A stretch of DNA of 64,000 nucleotides, taken from Microbacterium sp. LCT-H2 (GTDB lineage: Bacteria > Actinomycetota > Actinomycetes > Actinomycetales > Microbacteriaceae). The DNA is taken from assembly GCF_001866135.1 (NCBI RefSeq), contig NZ_MODW01000009.1, positions 18,608-82,607 of the forward strand, in the 5' to 3' direction. Positions 45,178-52,736 of the stretch are shown here, in pieces (positions within the stretch are counted from its first letter, which is position 1; each line of letters starts with the position of its first letter). Made by a program: the position numbers and the translations under genes. Below the pieces are notes generated by a model. The model made no database searches, was not told the DNA's origin, and saw nothing but the letters and a program-made list of their open reading frames with translations.

Positions 45178-45822
45178 ATGCCCCGTCACTCCGCCGCCGT
45201 GTACCGCCGTCGGCGGCTGGCCGTGCTGCTCGGGCTGATCCTCGTCGTCGCGCTCGTCGGCGGCTCCGTCTGGCTCCTCGTCGCCCGGCCGTGGGCGGCC
45301 ACCGGCGCGCAGGAGCCGGCGCCCGCGCCGACCTCCTCCGCTTCTCCCGGACCCACGCCGTCCGGTTCCGCCTCGCCGGCGCCTTCGCCATCCGCCGACG
45401 CCACTCCGGCTGTCGTCGCGTGCGAGGCGAAGGACGTCGAGGTGAAGGCCGTGACGGACGCGGAGTCTTACGCCGACGGCGCGTCGCCGAAGCTCTCCAT
45501 CTCGCTGACCAACAAGGGCGCCAGGGACTGCACGATCGACGTGGGCTCCACGACCCAGGTCTTCACGGTCTCCAGCGGCTCGGACGTGTGGTGGCGTTCG
45601 ACCGACTGCCAGGAGAACCCGAGCAGCATGATCGCCACACTCACCGCCGGGTCCACCGTGGTGAGCAAGGAGCCGGTGGTCTGGGATCGCACCCGATCCA
45701 GCGTCGAGACCTGCGCGCAGGAGAACCGGCAGCGCGCGCCCGGCGGTGGCTCCTCATATCACGTGGGTGTGTCCATCGGTGGGTTCCCCAGCGCCACCAC
45801 CACCCAGATCCTTCTGTTCTGA
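45178..45822 (+). CDS. membrane-anchored extracytoplasmic protein (hypothetical)
   Basis: A 214-residue protein. A basic start and one hydrophobic helix (about residues 14-36) anchor it in the membrane. A Pro/Ser/Ala-rich linker (about 44-78) follows, then a beta-rich domain with four cysteines (VVACEAK, ARDCTID, STDCQEN, VETCAQE) likely to form two disulphides outside the cell. The domain pattern resembles DUF4232-like surface proteins, but I am not certain. TAACCT (45166-45171) ends six bases before the ATG. Function unknown. Confidence 0.72.
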   Translation: MPRHSAAVYRRRRLAVLLGLILVVALVGGSVWLLVARPWAATGAQEPAPAPTSSASPGPTPSGSASPAPSPSADATPAVVACEAKDVEVKAVTDAESYADGASPKLSISLTNKGARDCTIDVGSTTQVFTVSSGSDVWWRSTDCQENPSSMIATLTAGSTVVSKEPVVWDRTRSSVETCAQENRQRAPGGGSSYHVGVSIGGFPSATTTQILLF

Positions 45823-45843
45823 GAGCCCCGACCGGTACTTGTG

Positions 45844-45872
45844 CTGACAGGGCCCGGTCTTTGGGATACCAT
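45844..45872 (+). promoter_or_regulatory. promoter of the candidate sRNA
   Basis: -35 CTGACA (45844-45849), 17-base spacer, -10 TACCAT (45867-45872). It lies in a gap where no coding gene starts until 46065, whose own -10 is TAAGCT at 46053-46058. Confidence 0.65.
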
Positions 45873-45878
45873 AGAGGT

Positions 45879-46024
45879 GACTCTCCCGCTATGCGGCAAC
45901 ATGCCATCCCCAGTGGCGTCGAATCACAGCGTCCCCAGCGCTTCGACACCGCCGCTCGAGAGTCCGAGGGCCCTCTCGAGTACCCCAGTCCCCAATGGAG
46001 GACTCGAGAGGGCCCCAATCTTTC
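45879..46024 (+). ncRNA. candidate small RNA with repeated UCCCCAG loops
   Basis: Starting about seven bases after the promoter, the transcript folds into a small CCGC/GCGG hairpin, then hairpin 1 (45901-45919, AUGCCA paired with UGGCGU) and hairpin 2 (45928-45942, AGCG with CGCU, extended by GUCGAA/UUCGAC at 45918-45923 and 45942-45947). Both have the identical seven-base loop UCCCCAG. A 14-bp terminator stem (45968-45981 with 46002-46015) has a third C-rich loop (CCCCAGUCCCC) and is followed by a short U-rich run. C-rich loops that pair with ribosome sites are the hallmark of actinobacterial 6C/B11-type sRNAs; whether this is a homologue is not established. Confidence 0.65.
45968..46024 (+). 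terminator. intrinsic terminator of the candidate sRNA
   Basis: GGGCCCTCTCGAGT (45968-45981) pairs perfectly with ACTCGAGAGGGCCC (46002-46015). The loop is C-rich, and CAATCTTTCT follows. Confidence 0.75.
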
Positions 46025-46064
46025 TCCGGCGCCGCCACGCCGCCCCGATGCCTAAGCTGGAACC

Positions 46065-46475
46065 ATGGCAGCGAAGAAGTCGAAGTCCGCGAAGAAGAAG
46101 CCCGCGCCCGAGGACTTCCGGTCGGAGGCTCTGGCGCTCGCCCTCGAGAAGCAGGACGTCGCCGCCGTCGCCCTCGCGCTGCGCCACGGCACCACGGTCG
46201 TCCCGCTCATCAAGCCCGGAGCCCGTGACAACCCGCTCGACAGCGGCGAGGTGTGGACCTATCGGGACCCGAATTCGGGCGACCTCGCTCTGCTGCTCTT
46301 CAGCGACGCGAAGAACAAGCCCGCGAACCTGCCGCCCGGCGTCGGCATCTACGACGCCGCCTGGCTGCGCGCCTTCCTCTCCGCGCACCCGATCACGACC
46401 GTGTTCCTCGACATCGCGGGACCGCACCCGATGCAGGCCGACCCGGTGGAGCTGCTCAAGGCGCTCGACGCCTGA
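46065..46475 (+). CDS. SseB-like small protein (hypothetical)
   Basis: A 136-residue soluble protein. A lysine-rich disordered start (KKSKSAKKKPAPEDF) is followed by a compact domain with VAAVALALRHGTTVVPLIKPG, a TYRDPNSGDLALLLFSDAKNKP strand pair and GVGIYDAAWLRAFLSAHPITTVFLDIAGPHPMQ. The pattern is similar to the SseB N-terminal domain, but the match is from memory and modest. TAAGCT (46053-46058) ends six bases before the ATG. Convergent with radA. Confidence 0.68.
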   Translation: MAAKKSKSAKKKPAPEDFRSEALALALEKQDVAAVALALRHGTTVVPLIKPGARDNPLDSGEVWTYRDPNSGDLALLLFSDAKNKPANLPPGVGIYDAAWLRAFLSAHPITTVFLDIAGPHPMQADPVELLKALDA

Positions 46476-46493
46476 CCCGGGCGGTCCTCCGGC

Positions 46494-47861
46494 TCAGAAC
46501 GGCGGGATATCGTGGTCGGGACGACGGGTGCTGTTGCGTGCCCGGATGTCGCCCAGCGCCGCGCGCAGGGTCTTCGAGCGGTCATCGACCACCTGCTCGT
46601 AGCCGAGTCGGGCGGCCTCGGACCGCCGCTGCGCCGCCTGCGTCACCGGCCGCACCTCGCCCGCGAGGCTGAGCTCGCCGACGGCGGCGACCGTGCGCGG
46701 AACCGAGATCATCTGGATGGACCCGGCGACGGCGATCGCGATGGCGAGGTCGGCCGCGGGTTCGGTGAAGCGCACGCCGCCGACCGTGGATACGTAGACG
46801 TCGAGGCTGCCGGTGGGCACGCCCGCCCGTCGCTCCAGGATCGCCAGCACCATGGCCACCCGTGAGGAGTCGAGGCCGTGCACGATGCGGCGCGGGTTCG
46901 GAGCGTTGCTCGGCACGGTGAGCGCCTGCACCTCGACGGGGAGGGCACGACGGCCCTCGAGGGAGATGGCCACACAGGTCCCGGGTTCGGAGGCGCCCTG
47001 CGACAGGAAGAGACCGGAGGGGTCCGGGACCTCGGCGATCCCGTCTCCGGTCATCTCGAAGCAGCCGACCTCGTCGGTGGGACCGAAGCGGTTCTTGAGC
47101 GCGCGGATGAAGCGCAACGAGGTCTGGCGGTCACCCTCGAAATGGCACACCACGTCGACGAGGTGCTCCAGTACCCGCGGCCCCGCCACCTGGCCGTCTT
47201 TCGTCACGTGCCCGACGATGATGATCGGCAGATCGCGCTCCTTCGCCACCCGGATCAGGGTTGCGGCCACCTCCCGCACCTGGCTGGGCTGGCCGGCAGC
47301 GCCGTCGGTGAGGGACGACGACACGGTCTGCACGGAGTCGACGATGACGAGCTGCGGCTGCACATCGTCGATGTGACCGAGGATGGTGGCGAGGTCGGTC
47401 TCGCTCGCGAGGTAGAGCTCATCGTGCAGGGCCCCCGTCCGCTCCGCCCGCAGACGCACCTGGGCCGGCGACTCCTCGGCGCTCGCGTAGAGCACCCGAC
47501 GCCCGCTCCGCGCGGCCTGCGCGGCGACTTCGAGCAGCAGGGTGGACTTGCCGACGCCGGGCTCGCCGCTGAGGAGGATCGCGGCACCCGGCACGATGCC
47601 CCCGCCGAGCACCCGGTCGAACTCGCCGACCCCGCTCGTGCGGCGCGGCGCGTCCTGCGTCGTGATCTGCGTGATCGGGCGCGCCGCGCGATCGGCGGTC
47701 GGAGGGAGCGCGTTCACGCGTCGGAGGATGCCGGTCTGCGCGGCCTGCTCCTGCACCGTGCCCCACTGCTGGCACTCCCCGCAGCGACCGACCCACTTCG
47801 CCGACGTCCACCCGCACTCGGTGCAGACGTACGCGGGGGGAGCAGGTTTCCGGGTGGCCAT
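46494..47861 (-). CDS. radA: DNA repair protein RadA (Sms)
   Basis: A 455-residue RecA-like helicase and branch-migration protein acting in recombination. A zinc finger at Cys13, Cys16, Cys27 and Cys30 opens the protein, Walker A GEPGVGKST lies at 99-107, the RadA-specific LKNRFG motif is in the middle, and a Lon-like C-terminal domain follows (ALPVEVQALTV, then VYVSTVGGVRFTEPAADLAIAIAVAG). On the minus strand TAGCCT ends six bases before the ATG, suggesting leaderless transcription. It is divergent from the cyd regulator. Confidence 0.96.
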   Translation of the reverse strand: MATRKPAPPAYVCTECGWTSAKWVGRCGECQQWGTVQEQAAQTGILRRVNALPPTADRAARPITQITTQDAPRRTSGVGEFDRVLGGGIVPGAAILLSGEPGVGKSTLLLEVAAQAARSGRRVLYASAEESPAQVRLRAERTGALHDELYLASETDLATILGHIDDVQPQLVIVDSVQTVSSSLTDGAAGQPSQVREVAATLIRVAKERDLPIIIVGHVTKDGQVAGPRVLEHLVDVVCHFEGDRQTSLRFIRALKNRFGPTDEVGCFEMTGDGIAEVPDPSGLFLSQGASEPGTCVAISLEGRRALPVEVQALTVPSNAPNPRRIVHGLDSSRVAMVLAILERRAGVPTGSLDVYVSTVGGVRFTEPAADLAIAIAVAGSIQMISVPRTVAAVGELSLAGEVRPVTQAAQRRSEAARLGYEQVVDDRSKTLRAALGDIRARNSTRRPDHDIPPF

Positions 47862-47961
47862 GCCCTCAGGCTATCGGCGGCATCAGACATCCCTATCGAC
47901 CAGGCGATTATTCACGGCCCGGTTCCCCCACCGGGCACCGACCCCGGCCGATAATTGAGAC

Positions 47962-48636
47962 ATGTCCAACGGCGGGTCCGTCTGCGGGCCGATCTCCAGC
48001 TACTCCCGGGTGCGCATCCTGCACCTCCTCTTCGAGGCCGGGCACTCCGGTGCCTCCGGGGAACTCGCGATCGGCGATCTGTGCGAGGCCACCGGCCTCC
48101 ACCCGAACACGGTGCGCGAGCACCTGCAGCGGCTCATCGAGGGCGGCTACGTCATCCCGACCGTGGAGCACCGCACCACGCGCGGTCGCCCGCGCACGCT
48201 GTACCGCGCTGCCACGGGTGCGCCGGATGCCTCCAGCCCGGTCGCGCGGAACAAGGCCAAGGCCGCCGCCCGTCGCGGCGACCTCCTCCGCAGCGTCCTC
48301 CCCGGTACCGGGACCGCCCTCGGCAAGGACGCCACCTACCAGCTCGACGCGCTCGTCGAGCACCTGGAGGAGAGCGGCTTCGAGCCGGTCGTGGACGACC
48401 GCGGTCTGACCGTCGATCTGAGCCCGTGCCCGCACGCGGCCGGCCGGCCGGAGGACCGCCCGATGCTGTGCCAGGTGCATCTCGGGCTGATGCAGGGCAT
48501 CCTTGCAGAAGCGGGGGGTCCGCTCGAAGCCGAGTGCGTGCGCGAGGCTGCGCTCCCCTCCGAATGCACCGTGCAGCTGCGCGACACCGCCGCGCAGACG
48601 TCGAACAGAACGGGAGTCGCTCATGGAATGGCTTGA
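47962..48636 (+). CDS. winged-helix regulator with cysteine-rich sensor domain, cyd locus
   Basis: A 224-residue regulator. The N-terminal winged helix (about residues 12-80) contains IGDLCEATGLHPNTVREHLQRLIEGGYV and the RTTRGRPRTLY wing. The C-terminal part (about 100-205) has four cysteines, 156 (SPCPH), 170 (CQVHLGL), 192 and 202, in an arrangement reminiscent of SufR-type iron-sulphur sensors. It overlaps cydA by 14 bases and GATAAT ends six bases before its ATG, so it is probably the leaderless first gene of the cyd operon. Redox or iron-sulphur sensing is inferred. Confidence 0.82.
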   Translation: MSNGGSVCGPISSYSRVRILHLLFEAGHSGASGELAIGDLCEATGLHPNTVREHLQRLIEGGYVIPTVEHRTTRGRPRTLYRAATGAPDASSPVARNKAKAAARRGDLLRSVLPGTGTALGKDATYQLDALVEHLEESGFEPVVDDRGLTVDLSPCPHAAGRPEDRPMLCQVHLGLMQGILAEAGGPLEAECVREAALPSECTVQLRDTAAQTSNRTGVAHGMA

Positions 48637-50038
48637 TCCGCTCGCCCTGGCCCGATGGCAGTTCGGCCTGACGACCGTCTACCACTACCTCTTCGTCCCA
48701 CTGACGATCGGCATGGCGCTCGTCTCCGCCATCTTCCAGACCGCGTGGGTGCGAACGGGCAAGGTGCAGTATCTGCACCTCACCCGCTTCTTCGGCAAGA
48801 TCTTCCTCATCAACTTCGCGATGGGGGTCGTCACCGGCATCGTGCAGGAGTTCCAGTTCGGCATGAACTGGTCGGACTACTCCCGCTTCGTCGGCGACGT
48901 CTTCGGCGCCCCGCTCGCCTTCGAGGGGCTGCTGGCGTTCTTCTTCGAGGCGACCTTCATCGGCCTCTGGATCTTCGGCTGGGACAAGCTCCCGCAGAAG
49001 ATCCACCTGGCCACCATCTGGTGCGTCTCGATCGGCAGCATCCTGTCGGCGTACTTCATCATCGCCGCCAACGCGTTCATGCAGAACCCGGTCGGCTACA
49101 CGTACAACGAGGTGACCAACCGCGCCGAGCTCACCGACTTCTGGGCGCTGCTGACCAACCCCGTCGCCCTCGCCGCGTTCCCGCACACCATCTTCGGCGC
49201 GCTCATGTTCGCCGCCGGTGTCGTCATCTCGGTGTCCGCCTGGCACCTGGCGCGCGGGCAGCACTTCGACACGATGCGCATCTCGCTGAAGTTCGGCCTC
49301 TGGGCGATGATCTTCTCCACCGCGGGCGTCGTGCTCACCGGCGACCAGCTGGGCCTGGCGATGTACGCGGCGCAGCCGATGAAGATGGCCGCCGCCGAGG
49401 CGACGTTCAACACCGTCTGCGGCGCCGATGCCTCCTTCAGCCTCTTCACGCTGGGCACGCCGGACGGCAGCTCGGAGCTGTTCTCGATCCGGGTGCCGTA
49501 TCTGCTGTCGCTGCTGTCGACCCACACGCTCGACGCCTGTGTGCACGGCATCAACGACCTGAACGCCGAGTACGCCCAGACGTATGCGAGCACGGGCCTC
49601 ACCGACTTCGCCCCCGTCCTGTGGATCACGTACTGGTCGTTCCGCTGGATGATCGGCCTCGGCATGGCCGCCGCCCTCGTCGCCGTCGCCGGCCTCTGGG
49701 TCACCCGCAAGAAGGCCACGAAGCCGGTCGCGCCGTGGATGTGGAAGGTCGCGATCTGGTCGTTCCCGCTCGCGCTCGCCGCCAACATCATGGGCTGGGT
49801 GTTCACCGAGATGGGTCGACAGCCCTGGATCGTGTTCGGCCTGATGTCCACCCGCGACGGCGTCTCGCCCGGCGTGAGCGGGCTTGAGGTCCTGATCTCG
49901 CTGATCGCCTTCACCGCGATCTACGCCACGCTGGCCGTGGTCGAGGTCCGGCTTATCGTCAAGGCCGCCCAGAAGGGGCCGGACACCGACGAACAGCCCC
50001 ATGAGGAGACGGCTCAGCTGCCGTCGGTCGTGTACTGA
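48623..50038 (+). CDS. cydA: cytochrome bd ubiquinol oxidase subunit I
   Basis: A 471-residue membrane subunit holding haems b558, b595 and d, which reduces O2 to water with quinol. It has about nine helices. His21 (YHYLFVPL) is the high-spin haem ligand, and GRQPWIV is the conserved quinol-site-proximal motif. The Q-loop is of the short type. The ATG at 48623 lies within the end of the regulator gene. cydB follows after 14 bases. This high-affinity oxidase supports respiration at low oxygen and under stress. Confidence 0.97.
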   Translation: MEWLDPLALARWQFGLTTVYHYLFVPLTIGMALVSAIFQTAWVRTGKVQYLHLTRFFGKIFLINFAMGVVTGIVQEFQFGMNWSDYSRFVGDVFGAPLAFEGLLAFFFEATFIGLWIFGWDKLPQKIHLATIWCVSIGSILSAYFIIAANAFMQNPVGYTYNEVTNRAELTDFWALLTNPVALAAFPHTIFGALMFAAGVVISVSAWHLARGQHFDTMRISLKFGLWAMIFSTAGVVLTGDQLGLAMYAAQPMKMAAAEATFNTVCGADASFSLFTLGTPDGSSELFSIRVPYLLSLLSTHTLDACVHGINDLNAEYAQTYASTGLTDFAPVLWITYWSFRWMIGLGMAAALVAVAGLWVTRKKATKPVAPWMWKVAIWSFPLALAANIMGWVFTEMGRQPWIVFGLMSTRDGVSPGVSGLEVLISLIAFTAIYATLAVVEVRLIVKAAQKGPDTDEQPHEETAQLPSVVY

Positions 50039-50052
50039 GAGGAACGAGCATC

Positions 50053-51081
50053 ATGGATCTCGCAACGATCTGGTTCTGGGTGGTCGCCTTCCTGTTCGTC
50101 GGCTACTTCGTCCTCGACGGGTTCGACTTCGGTGTCGGCATGTCGCTGCCGTTCCTCGGCAAGAACGACGTGTCCCGCCGACAGGTCATCAACACGATCG
50201 GTCCCGTGTGGGACCTCAACGAGACGTGGGTCATCGTGGCCGGGGCGTCGCTCTTCGCCTCGTTCCCCGAGTGGTACGCCACGCTGTTCAGCGGGTTCTA
50301 CCTGCCGCTGCTGCTCATCCTGCTCGCGCTCATCCTCCGCGGCGTCTCGTTCGAGTACCGCCATCAGCGGGAGAGCCGGAAGTGGAAGCAGGGCTTCGAC
50401 CGGATGATCGTGATCGGCTCCGTCGTCCCTGCGCTGCTCTGGGGCGTCGCCTTCGGCAACATCGTGCAGGGGGTGGCGATCGATGAGAACCACATCTACG
50501 TCGGCGGCTTCTTCTCGCTGCTCAACCCGTACGCGCTGCTGGTCGGTGTGACGACCCTGCTGCTCTTCTTCCTGCACGGCGTGCTGTTCGTCGCGCTGAA
50601 GACGGACGGTCAGGTGCACGAGGATGCACAGAAGCTCGCGAAGAAGGCGGCCATCCCGACGATCCTCGGCGCCGCCGCGACGGTGATCTGGACGGTCGCG
50701 ATCGCGATGGGCCGCGAGGCCCCGCTGCTCTGGCTGGTCATCGGCGCCGGTGCGCTCGCGGCGGTCAGCCTGATCGCGGCGGTCGGCTTCTCGCTCGTCC
50801 GTCGCGACGGGTGGGCGTTCTTCGCCGGAATGCTCACGGTCATGTTCGCCGTCGTCATGCTGTTCTCCGCCCTGTTCCCGTTCGTCATGCCGTCGACCAT
50901 CGACCCGGCGTACAGCCTCACGATCGCCAACGCGTCCAGCACCCCGTATACGCTGCAGATCATGAGCTGGACCGCGCTGATCGCACTCCCGCTGGTCATC
51001 GCGTACCAGACCTGGACCTACTGGGTGTTCCGCAAGCGCGTCACCCGCCGGTCGATCGAGGGGGCTCCGGCGCACGCGTGA
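50053..51081 (+). CDS. cydB: cytochrome bd ubiquinol oxidase subunit II
   Basis: A 342-residue partner subunit with about nine helices. The start IWFWVVAFLFVGYFVLDGFDFGVG and the GPVWDLNETWVIVAGASLFASFPEWYA stretch are diagnostic of CydB. An AGGAACGAGCATC leader precedes the ATG. Its stop overlaps the cydD GTG start by four bases (GTGA), coupling oxidase and assembly-transporter synthesis. Confidence 0.97.
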   Translation: MDLATIWFWVVAFLFVGYFVLDGFDFGVGMSLPFLGKNDVSRRQVINTIGPVWDLNETWVIVAGASLFASFPEWYATLFSGFYLPLLLILLALILRGVSFEYRHQRESRKWKQGFDRMIVIGSVVPALLWGVAFGNIVQGVAIDENHIYVGGFFSLLNPYALLVGVTTLLLFFLHGVLFVALKTDGQVHEDAQKLAKKAAIPTILGAAATVIWTVAIAMGREAPLLWLVIGAGALAAVSLIAAVGFSLVRRDGWAFFAGMLTVMFAVVMLFSALFPFVMPSTIDPAYSLTIANASSTPYTLQIMSWTALIALPLVIAYQTWTYWVFRKRVTRRSIEGAPAHA

Positions 51082-52736
51082 AACCCGTCGATCCGAGGCT
51101 GCTCCGATACGCGGCCGCCGCCCGGGGGTTCCTCCTGGCGTCGGCCGCGATCGGCATCCTCCAGACCGCGGTGACGATCGCCTTCGCCTGGCTCCTCACC
51201 GAGGCGGTCGTGGGCGCGATCGCGGGGCGCGACGTCACGGTGACCCTGCTCTGGCTGCTCGGGACCGCGCTCCTGCGGGGTCTGCTCATCGCGGCGTCCG
51301 ACGCCGCAGGCACCCAGGCCGCCGCCCGGACCGGGATGCAACTGCGCGCGGCGCTCGTCGCGGCCGTCGGGCGTCTCGGCCCGGGCTGGCTCGCACGGCG
51401 CAACCAGACCCAGGTCGCCGTCACCGCCGGTCACGGCCTGGAAGCCCTGGATGCGTACTTCGCCCGGTACATCCCGCAGCTCGTGCTCACCGTCATCGCG
51501 ACGCCGGTGCTCGTCGCGGTCATGTGGTGGCAGGACTGGCCGAGCGGGCTCACCGCCGTCATCACCCTGCCGCTCATCCCGCTGTTCCTCATCCTCATCG
51601 GCATCGCGACCCGCACGGTGCAGAAGAAGCAGTGGCAGACGCTGCAGCACCTCGCCGCCCGCTTCGCGGACACGGTGCAGGGGCTGTCGACGCTGCGGCT
51701 GTTCGGCCGGGACCGCCGGGCGGCCGACCGCATCGAGGTGACCGCCGACGAGTACCGCCGCGAGACCATGAAGGTGCTCCGGTTCTCGTTCCTCTCCGGG
51801 TTCGCGATGGAGCTGCTGTCGTCGCTCGCGGTCGCGCTCATCGCGGTCGCGGTCGGGTTCCGCCTGCTGTCGGGTGACCTGAGTCTGGAGGTCGGGCTCT
51901 TCGTGCTGCTGCTCGCCCCGGAGGCCTTCCTCCCCATCCGTCAGGTGGGCGTGCAGTTCCACGCGGCGGCCGAAGGGGTCGCGGCCACGGAAGACGTGTT
52001 CGACGTGCTGGATGCCGCGCGTGACCGGGACCGCGGTGGCGTGCGCCCGCACGACCCCGGCACGGATGCACGACCGAACCCCGTGGACTCGGCTGACAGT
52101 CGTGTCGGGGTCGTGCAGGCGGGACGCGAGCTCGTGGTCGAGGGACTCCGCGTGCGAGACCTCCCGCCGGTGTCGTTCGTCGCGGAGCCGGGGACGGTGA
52201 CCTTGATCGAGGGGCCGAGCGGCTCGGGCAAGTCGAGTCTGCTCGCCGCCCTCCGTGGCGCGGTGGACCACACGGGCACGGCGACCTGGGGAGGACGGGA
52301 CATCGCCGAGCTCGCGCCCTCCGACTGGCTCGCCTGGGCCGGGCAGGCTCCGGGGCTGCTGCGCGGCACGGTCGCGGAGAACGTCGCCCTCGGGGATGCT
52401 GCTCCCGACCTCGCCCGTGTGCGGAGCGCTCTGGATGCCGCCTGCGCCGAGGGGATCGAGGCCGACCGTGTGCTGGGTGTGCAGGGCGCAGGGCTGTCGG
52501 GAGGTCAGGCGCAGCGCGTCGCGGTGGCCAGGGCGCTGTACCGCCACGACGGAATGCCCGGGAAGCTGCTCGCTCTCGATGAACCCTCCAGCGCCCTCGA
52601 CGCCGACACCGAGGAGCGGCTGTGGCGGTCGCTGCGCGCACGGGCGGATGCCGGCGCCACCGTCCTGCTCGTCTCGCACCGCCGCTCGGCCAGGGACATC
52701 GCCGACCGGATCGTGGCGCTGGGGGTGAGCGCATGA
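51078..52736 (+). CDS. cydD: thiol reductant ABC exporter subunit CydD
   Basis: A 552-residue half-transporter needed for cytochrome bd assembly, exporting cysteine or glutathione-type reductants with CydC. Six helices occupy about residues 1-310; the ATPase domain has Walker A GPSGSGKSS near 379, signature LSGGQAQR and Walker B LLALDEPSSALD. The linker between them (about residues 324-347) is unusual: it is encoded by an A-family palindromic repeat with the frame kept open, giving a Pro/Asp/Arg-rich insert. The GTG start overlaps cydB; the stop overlaps cydC. Confidence 0.93.
   Translation: MKPVDPRLLRYAAAARGFLLASAAIGILQTAVTIAFAWLLTEAVVGAIAGRDVTVTLLWLLGTALLRGLLIAASDAAGTQAAARTGMQLRAALVAAVGRLGPGWLARRNQTQVAVTAGHGLEALDAYFARYIPQLVLTVIATPVLVAVMWWQDWPSGLTAVITLPLIPLFLILIGIATRTVQKKQWQTLQHLAARFADTVQGLSTLRLFGRDRRAADRIEVTADEYRRETMKVLRFSFLSGFAMELLSSLAVALIAVAVGFRLLSGDLSLEVGLFVLLLAPEAFLPIRQVGVQFHAAAEGVAATEDVFDVLDAARDRDRGGVRPHDPGTDARPNPVDSADSRVGVVQAGRELVVEGLRVRDLPPVSFVAEPGTVTLIEGPSGSGKSSLLAALRGAVDHTGTATWGGRDIAELAPSDWLAWAGQAPGLLRGTVAENVALGDAAPDLARVRSALDAACAEGIEADRVLGVQGAGLSGGQAQRVAVARALYRHDGMPGKLLALDEPSSALDADTEERLWRSLRARADAGATVLLVSHRRSARDIADRIVALGVSA
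52049..52116. repeat. A-family palindromic repeat, copy A5, inside cydD
   Basis: GCACGACCCC (52049-52058) pairs perfectly with GGGGTCGTGC (52107-52116). GGATGCACGACC at 52064-52075 repeats the doubled left arm seen in copy A2. It lies in frame in the domain linker of cydD. Confidence 0.75.

Noticed and set aside
45841..46602. A plus-strand protein gene covering the candidate sRNA
   Set aside because: The frame is open but Ser/Pro/Arg-rich, and it runs across a perfect terminator and out of frame through the SseB-like gene. RNA structure explains the region better.
51078..52736. cydD as a pseudogene disrupted by the repeat
   Set aside because: The frame is open throughout and Walker A, signature and Walker B motifs follow the insert intact, with overlapping starts preserved on both sides.
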